Source: Sandaracinaceae bacterium (GTDB lineage: Bacteria > Myxococcota_A > Polyangia > Polyangiales > Houyiibacteriaceae). From it: a stretch of 9,113 nucleotides of DNA. Shown here in pieces: positions 1 through 4,892 of the stretch (the first letter of the stretch is position 1; each line of letters opens with the position of its first letter). The position numbers were made by a program, and so were the translations under genes. Below the pieces are notes generated by a model, which saw nothing but the letters and a program-made list of their open reading frames with translations, was not told where the DNA came from and made no database searches. Where the stretch lies: positions 1 through 9,113 of the forward strand of contig JAAZAH010000339.1 in NCBI GenBank assembly GCA_012514415.1, in the 5' to 3' direction.

Positions 1-757
1 GAGCGAAGACTCTCCCGATAAGCTTAAACCCACGGGTACCGAGACGCGCGAAAGCGACGCGGGCGCTCCGAAAAAACAAAAAGAGCGGCCGAAAGAAAGC
101 TTTGGCTCGACGCTCTCGACGGTCTTTGTCGCCGTGGCGATCGCCCTCGTCATCCGGATGGCAGCGTGCGAGCCGTTCCAGATCGAAGGACCGTCGATGG
201 AGCCGACCCTCCTCGATGGTGATCGGGTCATCGTCTCCAAATTCGCTTATGGGCTGACGCTCTATTTCGTTGAAGAGGCGGTGCTGAGTTGGTCGCTTCC
301 CAAACTGGGCGATATCGTCATCCTCACGAGCACCGCGGCGGATAAGGCGGTGATCGTCAAGCGCGTCATCGGGCTCCCTGGCGATACGATCGAGTTCCGC
401 GGCGACCGCGCGTATCGAAATGGCGAGCCGCTCCGCGTCAAAGAGCTCGGCCCGTGCTTTGAGCAAGAGCAGCGAAGCCCCGATCCCACCTGCCGTCGCT
501 ACGAAGAAAAGGTCGGCGATCATCGCTTCGTCATCAGCCAATCCGTTCACTTCGATGGCTATTACGAAAATAAGCGGACCGTCGTTCCCGAAGGCCATGT
601 CTACGTCGTCGGCGACCATCGAGACGAAAGTCGCGATTCACGCGCCGTTGGCACCATTCCGCGGGAGCGCATCAAAGGCCGCGTAGAGGCGATCTATCTC
701 TCGATCGACGAGGAGGGCTCGTTCCGAAAGAACCGCATCTTCAGCGGCGTTCAATGA
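1..757 (+). CDS. lepB: Signal peptidase I (leader peptidase), 5' end outside window
   Basis: Membrane-bound serine protease that removes signal peptides from exported proteins on the outer face of the inner membrane (family S26A). The frame is open from base 2, and 251 residues are visible. Numbering those: a Lys/Glu-rich cytoplasmic stretch (about 1-33), one membrane helix (about 36-55), then box B GPSMEPTL with the catalytic Ser65 (nt 194-196). Next comes DIVIL, then IVKRVIGLPGD with the catalytic Lys120 (nt 359-361). Near the C-terminus is GDHRDESRDSR, the box E region. Two cysteines (GPCFE and PTCRR) sit where Gram-negative enzymes often have a disulfide. The first in-frame start candidate in the window, GTG at 134, falls inside the membrane helix, so the true start must lie upstream of the window. 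Box E has His where the family usually has Asn (GDNRD). Both catalytic residues are present, so it is probably active. Identification is firm; the N-terminus is unknown. Confidence 0.95.
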   Translation, partial: SEDSPDKLKPTGTETRESDAGAPKKQKERPKESFGSTLSTVFVAVAIALVIRMAACEPFQIEGPSMEPTLLDGDRVIVSKFAYGLTLYFVEEAVLSWSLPKLGDIVILTSTAADKAVIVKRVIGLPGDTIEFRGDRAYRNGEPLRVKELGPCFEQEQRSPDPTCRRYEEKVGDHRFVISQSVHFDGYYENKRTVVPEGHVYVVGDHRDESRDSRAVGTIPRERIKGRVEAIYLSIDEEGSFRKNRIFSGVQ

Positions 758-791
758 TGGGCGCGAGGGAGCGTTCATGATGCGGAGCCGG

Positions 792-834
792 AACCTGCGG
801 GCCTCGGGGGGGCCTTTGCGCAGCCCGGGTTTTT
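792..834 (+). terminator. Probable Rho-independent terminator after lepB
   Basis: AACC (792-795) and CGGGC (798-802) pair with GCCCG (823-827) and GGTT (828-831), leaving a two-base bulge (TG). A run of five T follows (830-834), partly inside the stem. The loop is long (about 20 bases, G-rich), which weakens the case. It lies 35 bases past the lepB stop and before the radical SAM start, and no other gene is supported between 758 and 856. It would separate the two plus-strand genes transcriptionally. This is inferred from base pairing by eye. Confidence 0.45.
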
Positions 835-856
835 CCCTAAGAATCCATGCGATGGG

Positions 857-2437
857 ATGCATTCGAGTCGGAGCCGTCCATTGAGCCGAGCACGTGGGCT
901 GAGCCCCGAGGCCGAGGTCCGCGCACGCCTCGACGAGGAAAGAGGCACGATCTTTCGCGAGGGCGGCGAGGCGATCGCGCTGCTCTATCCGAGCCCCTAC
1001 CACACGGGGATGAGCTCCCTCGGATTTCAGACGATCTACCGCCTCATCCACGAGCGCCCCGGCCGCGTCGCGCATCGCGCCTTTTTGCCCGACGATGTCG
1101 AAGCCTTTGCCCAGGCGCGAACCCCGCTTTTCACCTACGAAGCGATGCGTCCGATCGGCGATTATCCGGTGATCGCCATCTCGGTCGCCTACGAGCTCGA
1201 AATCGCCGGGGTGATCCGCGCCCTCAAACTCGCCGGCATCCCGCCGCTTTCGCGTGACCGAAACGAACGTCATCCGTTTATTCTCGCCGGTGGACCGCTT
1301 ACATTCTCGAATCCGCTTCCCCTTGCGCCCTTCGTCGACGCCATCTTGATGGGTGAGGCCGAGGAGACAATCCACCCCGCGCTCGATCGCATTTTCTCAA
1401 GCGGCTCGCGCAAAGAAGCCCTCGAACTGCTCGCGAAGGATCTCGACAGCGCCTTCATACCGGTGCTTCACGACGACGACATGCCGCCGGTCGAAAAATC
1501 GGACGACGCGCTCCTTCCGGCCTATTCACAGATCCTCACGCCCAACACCGAGCTGCGGGAGATGTTCCTCATCGAGCCCGAGCGGGGATGCCATCGCGGC
1601 TGCGCGTACTGCGTGATGAGGCGCTCGACCAACGACGGAATGCGCAAATTTCCGATAGAGCGCGTGCTCTCGCTCATCCCAGAGCATGCGCAGCGTGTCG
1701 GCCTCGTCGGAGCCGCCACCACCGATCACCCGCAAATCTCCGAGCTCGTCGAAGCGATCGTCGATCGCGGCTGCGAGATTGGGCTGAGCTCGCTTCGCGC
1801 CGATCGACTCAATGATCGTTTTGTCGCGGCGCTCCGGAAGGGCGGGCAAACGGTGCTCACGACCGCGAGCGATGGCGCCTCTCAGCGCCTTCGGGATCTC
1901 ATTCAGCGGAAGAATGGCACCGACGTGCTCATCCGCGCGGCCGAGCTCACCAAAAACTACGGCTTTAAACGGATGAAGCTCTACATGATGATCGGCCTCC
2001 CGACCGAGACCGAGGAGGATATTGCCGAGCTCATCGATTTCAGCCTCGAACTCGGCAAGATCGTCCCGCTCAGCCTCGGTATCGCGCCCTTTGTTGCCAA
2101 AAGAAATACGCCGCTCGACGGGACGGAGTTCGCGGGCATCGCAACCGTCGAGCGAAGGATGAAGCTCCTTCGTCGGGGGCTTCGCGGCAAAGTCGAGCTT
2201 CGCTCCATTAGCGCGCGCTGGTCCTATATCGAGTACCAGATCGCGCAAGGCGGGGTCGAAGAAGGGTTCGCGATCCTTGATGCCGTGGAGCGCGGAGGAA
2301 GTTTTCGCGATTATTATGAGGCCTTCGAAGCGCTTCCCCCCGACCGAAAGAGGCGCGCGATCGTACGTCCCGACGATCGTCTCGGGCGGGCGCGGCGCAC
2401 GGGAAATCGCGCGCTCAACGTCCTCAGCGCCGGCTGA
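857..2437 (+). CDS. Radical SAM protein with B12-binding-like N-terminal domain
   Basis: A 526-residue protein of unknown substrate. Residues about 38-180 resemble the N-terminal domain of the uncharacterised B12-binding radical SAM family (TIGR03960-like). The match rests on YPSPYHTGMSSLG (45-56), a VAYELEIAGVIRAL segment and FILAGGPLTFSNPLPLAPF (141-159). The radical SAM core follows, with the CxxxCxxC iron-sulfur motif GCHRGCAYC (C245, C249, C252) binding the [4Fe-4S] cluster that cleaves S-adenosylmethionine. LYMMIGLPTETEEDI (375-389) is a typical later strand/helix of the barrel. The cobalamin signature DxHxxG is not visible in the N-terminal domain, so base-off B12 binding is doubtful. 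No frame-compatible start exists upstream of ATG 857. A TTG at 881 is an alternative, and neither has a convincing ribosome binding site. It sits between lepB and a convergent complex I operon, which says nothing specific about its reaction. Radical SAM membership is sure; function is not known. Confidence 0.88.
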   Translation: MHSSRSRPLSRARGLSPEAEVRARLDEERGTIFREGGEAIALLYPSPYHTGMSSLGFQTIYRLIHERPGRVAHRAFLPDDVEAFAQARTPLFTYEAMRPIGDYPVIAISVAYELEIAGVIRALKLAGIPPLSRDRNERHPFILAGGPLTFSNPLPLAPFVDAILMGEAEETIHPALDRIFSSGSRKEALELLAKDLDSAFIPVLHDDDMPPVEKSDDALLPAYSQILTPNTELREMFLIEPERGCHRGCAYCVMRRSTNDGMRKFPIERVLSLIPEHAQRVGLVGAATTDHPQISELVEAIVDRGCEIGLSSLRADRLNDRFVAALRKGGQTVLTTASDGASQRLRDLIQRKNGTDVLIRAAELTKNYGFKRMKLYMMIGLPTETEEDIAELIDFSLELGKIVPLSLGIAPFVAKRNTPLDGTEFAGIATVERRMKLLRRGLRGKVELRSISARWSYIEYQIAQGGVEEGFAILDAVERGGSFRDYYEAFEALPPDRKRRAIVRPDDRLGRARRTGNRALNVLSAG

Positions 2438-2461
2438 GACTTGGCCTGCTCACGGCTTTTT
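2429..2461 (+). terminator. Probable Rho-independent terminator overlapping the radical SAM gene stop
   Basis: GCCG (2429-2432) and TGAG (2435-2438) pair with CTCA (2449-2452) and CGGC (2453-2456). There is a two-base bulge (GC, 2433-2434), a ten-base loop and five T directly after the stem (2457-2461). The stop codon TGA (2435-2437) is inside the 5' arm, and the 3' arm runs into the last codons of the convergent lipoprotein gene. It suits the plus strand only, because there is no T-run on the other side. I found no clear intrinsic terminator for the minus-strand operon. Confidence 0.5.
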
Positions 2462-3394
2462 CGGCTCGGTCGGCTGAGCGCTTTCGTTGGGGCTCCCCTC
2501 GCCCGTTTCCGTGGATTCGCGGATCTCAGAGGGGCTCGTGTGGCGCTCGAGCGGAGTGATGGTGAGCTCTACCTCGACGGTCTCACCGCGTGGTACCCGT
2601 ACGCTTTCCTTCACCTCTTGAAAAAGCGGATGCCAAGCGTGGATGGTGATGTCTTGATCGGCGGGGACGTTCTCGATCTCAAATCGCCCGCTTGCATCCG
2701 TCACGTCAAAAACAGGATGAGCGAGCACGACAAGATCGGCCGAGCCGCAAAAGCCCGTCACACCGCATCCCACCGGGAAAACACCGCGAGATTCAAGGAT
2801 CTGCCGCCGGGTCTCGCCGCTGCTAAGCGTCTCGACGAAGCTCTGCACACCCACATAGGGGAGCATCGGCCGTTCCGAACGGTTCTTGAGGAGAAGGGCA
2901 TCGCCCACCACAGCGCCGAGGAGCCGGGGCTGAAGGCGGCAATTGGCTCGGATCACAAGCTCGACCTCTTGGGGCGCGCGTGGCGGAAGCTCTTTGAAGA
3001 AGCGCTCGCGATCGCCCGTGAGGGTGACAAGGATATTGACGAGCCCGTCTTCACCCTCGAAGACCGGGCGATAATCGGCTTCTTCGATCTCGGGGCAGCC
3101 CTCGACCTGATTCTCGGCATCGCCTCGCTTACGCGGCCGAATCGGGAGCTCAGCCCCCTCTTTGAGCACGACGCGTCCCACGATGCGCCCAAGGGCGGGC
3201 TGCGCCGCTGGTGCCGCACTTTCGGCGGTGTCGACCGTATCGGCACCTTCGGCCTCGCCCTCGCCGCTCGGCTCTCGGGAGGGGGCGGCCTCCTCGCGCG
3301 TACACGCAGCGAGCGCAAGGGCGAAGAGCGCAACGAAGCTTAACCAAAAGAGGTGCCGTCGCTCAGCTGGTGCCCACCGCGTCATGGCCTTCAT
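2450..3394 (-). CDS. Lipoprotein with plastocyanin-like/carboxypeptidase-regulatory-like fold, last gene of nuo operon
   Basis: A 314-residue predicted lipoprotein of unknown function. A basic start and hydrophobic stretch (about 15-30) lead to lipobox LAAC with lipidated Cys31. The +2 residue is Thr rather than Asp, which favours the outer membrane by the E. coli rule. An acidic, Ala/Pro-rich linker follows (about 32-67). Residues about 70-280 follow the pattern of secreted plastocyanin-like proteins ending in a carboxypeptidase-regulatory-like beta domain: DGLVNILVTL, then NCRLQPRLLGAVVGDALLLKN, then HPVFDVTDASGRFEIENVP and a WHP motif (254-256). Relatives commonly read C-x-x-H-P-W-M near here; this one has CGVTGFC (C210, C216), so the usual copper ligands are missing. 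The tail (about 281-314) is polar and low in complexity. ATG 3394 is chosen because a GAAGGG site precedes it, it gives a proper signal peptide, and it starts 10 bases after the nuoN stop. The longer frame from 3520 would overlap nuoN by over 100 bases. The lipoprotein call is strong; the fold is an inference from sequence pattern. Confidence 0.82.
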   Translation of the reverse strand: MKAMTRWAPAERRHLFWLSFVALFALALAACTREEAAPSREPSGEGEAEGADTVDTAESAAPAAQPALGRIVGRVVLKEGAELPIRPRKRGDAENQVEGCPEIEEADYRPVFEGEDGLVNILVTLTGDRERFFKELPPRAPQEVELVIRANCRLQPRLLGAVVGDALLLKNRSERPMLPYVGVQSFVETLSSGETRRQILESRGVFPVGCGVTGFCGSADLVVLAHPVFDVTDASGRFEIENVPADQDITIHAWHPLFQEVKESVRVPRGETVEVELTITPLERHTSPSEIRESTETGEGSPNESAQPTEPKKP

Positions 3395-3400
3395 CCGGAT

Positions 3401-3406
3401 CCCTTC
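3401..3406 (-). promoter_or_regulatory. Ribosome binding site that decides the lipoprotein start
   Basis: On the minus strand GAAGGG lies six bases before ATG 3394 and overlaps the nuoN stop codon (3405-3407). It supports the short start over the in-frame upstream one at 3520, and suggests ribosomes finishing nuoN re-initiate here. Confidence 0.65.
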
Positions 3407-4892
3407 AGCCGAGGAGCCCGCGCGCGGCGAGGCTCGCAAGCTCGACAAGCGGCGCCGGATAGATGCCGAGCAGGATGACGAGGAGGGTGCCGAGTCCGAT
3501 GGCGAGAGAGAGAGAAGCATCGCTGCCCATCGGGATCGCCTCGAGCTGCCCCTCCTCGGGTTCGCGATAGTAGAGCGAGACGACCACGCGAAGATAGTAG
3601 AACGCGCTCACGACGCTGAGCAGAATCGCAGCAAGCGCGAGGAAGGCAAAGATGCCCCCGGCCTCGGCCGCTCCGCGGAAGACGAGAAGCTTTCCAAAGA
3701 AGCCACCCGTCGGCGGAAATCCGAGCATTGAGAACATCCCGACCGCCATCGGGAAAGCGAGCCAAGGATGCCTGCGTCCAAGACCTGCAAGATCACCCAC
3801 ATCGACGGCCTCCCGACCACGCGATCCAAAGGAGATGAGGCTCGCAATCACGAGGGCGCTCCCTGCGGCGTACGTGAAGAGATAATAGTAGACGGCCGCC
3901 GCATTCGCCTCGGGGTTGGCGAAGATCGCCGCGACACCCAAAAGCAAATAACCCGCGTGGGCGACACCCGAATAGGCGAGAAGCCTCTTGATGTTCTCCT
4001 GACGAAGCGCGCCGAGGTTCCCGACGAGCATCGACAGGAGCGCGAGGCCACCGAGAAGAAGCGGAAGGCCGGTCGAGGGCTCCATCAGCGAGGTGCCGAC
4101 ATAGAGTACGGCAAGCACGCGAACGAGCGCCGCGAAGGCCGCAGTCTTGACCACCGCCGACATGAAACCCGTCACCGGGATCATCGCCCCTTGGTAGGCA
4201 TCGGGCGCCCACGTATGAAAGGGGGCCGCGGCCACCTTGATCGCGAGGCCCCCAAGGAGCATCACCGTCCCGAGAACGAAGAGCGACTCGACGACATCGG
4301 ACGCATCGAGCGCCTCGCGGATGCCCACAAGGGAGGTGGTGCCTGCCGAGCCATAAAGAAGCGCCGAGCCAAAAAGCAAAATCGCGCCGCCAAACGAGCC
4401 GAGCAGAAAGTATTTCACCGCGCCTTCAACAGCGCGCGCGCTCGTACGGCGAAGGGCGACGAGCGCGTAGACACCGAGCGACATCATCTCGAGTCCAATG
4501 AAGAGCGTCACGAGATCCTCGGCGCGCGCGAAGACCATTCCACCGAGCGCCGAAAAGAGAAGGAGGAAGTACGCCTCGACCCGCTCGAGGCCATGCTCCT
4601 TGAAGTACGGCCCGGCGGCCAGCGCCGTGATCAATCCACCAAGCGCGATAAGCGCGTCGCTCAAAAAGGCGCCGCGATCGACACTAAGATAACGCGTGAT
4701 GCTCTCCGAGACGCCGCTCGCGTCGACCGGCGCGAAGAGCGCGCCGATCGCAGCAAAAAGCGCCACGCCAAAGATGCTACCCGTCAGGATCTCCCAGTCG
4801 AGCCGTTCCTTCGCGAAGGCCTCAACCACGAGCAAAAGGAGTCCAAACGCCGCGATGCTGAAAAGCGGCAAGAGCGCGAAGAAATCGTTCAT
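3405..4892 (-). CDS. nuoN: NADH-quinone oxidoreductase subunit N
   Basis: One of the antiporter-like proton-pumping subunits in the membrane arm of complex I, next to NuoK in the E. coli arrangement. It has 495 residues, normal for the family, and is hydrophobic throughout with many membrane helices. Residues known to matter in E. coli NuoN have counterparts: Glu135 (FIGLEMMSLG), Lys160 (EGAVKYFLLG), Lys219 and His226 (IKVAAAPFHTWAPDAY), Lys249 (VVKTAAFAAL) and Lys401 (GFFGKLL). The PFHTWAPDAYQGA and MSAVVKTAAFAAL segments mark it as N rather than L or M. Its ATG overlaps the nuoL stop (ATGA, 4889-4892), with GGGAGGTG just upstream, so translation is coupled to nuoL. The usual order would place nuoM between the two. 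The gene appears intact. Confidence 0.97.
   Translation of the reverse strand: MNDFFALLPLFSIAAFGLLLLVVEAFAKERLDWEILTGSIFGVALFAAIGALFAPVDASGVSESITRYLSVDRGAFLSDALIALGGLITALAAGPYFKEHGLERVEAYFLLLFSALGGMVFARAEDLVTLFIGLEMMSLGVYALVALRRTSARAVEGAVKYFLLGSFGGAILLFGSALLYGSAGTTSLVGIREALDASDVVESLFVLGTVMLLGGLAIKVAAAPFHTWAPDAYQGAMIPVTGFMSAVVKTAAFAALVRVLAVLYVGTSLMEPSTGLPLLLGGLALLSMLVGNLGALRQENIKRLLAYSGVAHAGYLLLGVAAIFANPEANAAAVYYYLFTYAAGSALVIASLISFGSRGREAVDVGDLAGLGRRHPWLAFPMAVGMFSMLGFPPTGGFFGKLLVFRGAAEAGGIFAFLALAAILLSVVSAFYYLRVVVSLYYREPEEGQLEAIPMGSDASLSLAIGLGTLLVILLGIYPAPLVELASLAARGLLG

Noticed and set aside
816..843. Possible sigma-70 promoter (TTGCGC, 16-base gap, TAAGAA) before the radical SAM gene
   Set aside because: Both boxes are weak and the -10 box would lie only about 14 bases from the start codon. 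The -35 box would also be inside the terminator loop.
777..884. Possible 35-residue plus-strand ORF between lepB and the radical SAM gene
   Set aside because: It passes through the terminator-like hairpin and into the radical SAM coding region in another frame. It has no ribosome binding site or recognisable product.
638..1375. Minus-strand open frame (245 codons) spanning the lepB end and the radical SAM start
   Set aside because: It is antisense to conserved segments of both genes and shows no motif or ribosome binding site of its own.
1526..2248. Minus-strand open frame (240 codons) inside the radical SAM gene
   Set aside because: It is antisense to the radical SAM core, including the cluster cysteines, and shows no protein pattern.
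2441..3343. Plus-strand open frame (300 codons) opposite the lipoprotein gene
   Set aside because: The minus-strand frame has a lipobox, a ribosome binding site and family-like motifs. This one has none.
3395..3520. Longer N-terminus for the lipoprotein (in-frame start at 3520)
   Set aside because: It would bury the signal peptide behind 42 Ser/Arg-rich residues and overlap nuoN by over 100 bases. ATG 3394 has its own GAAGGG.
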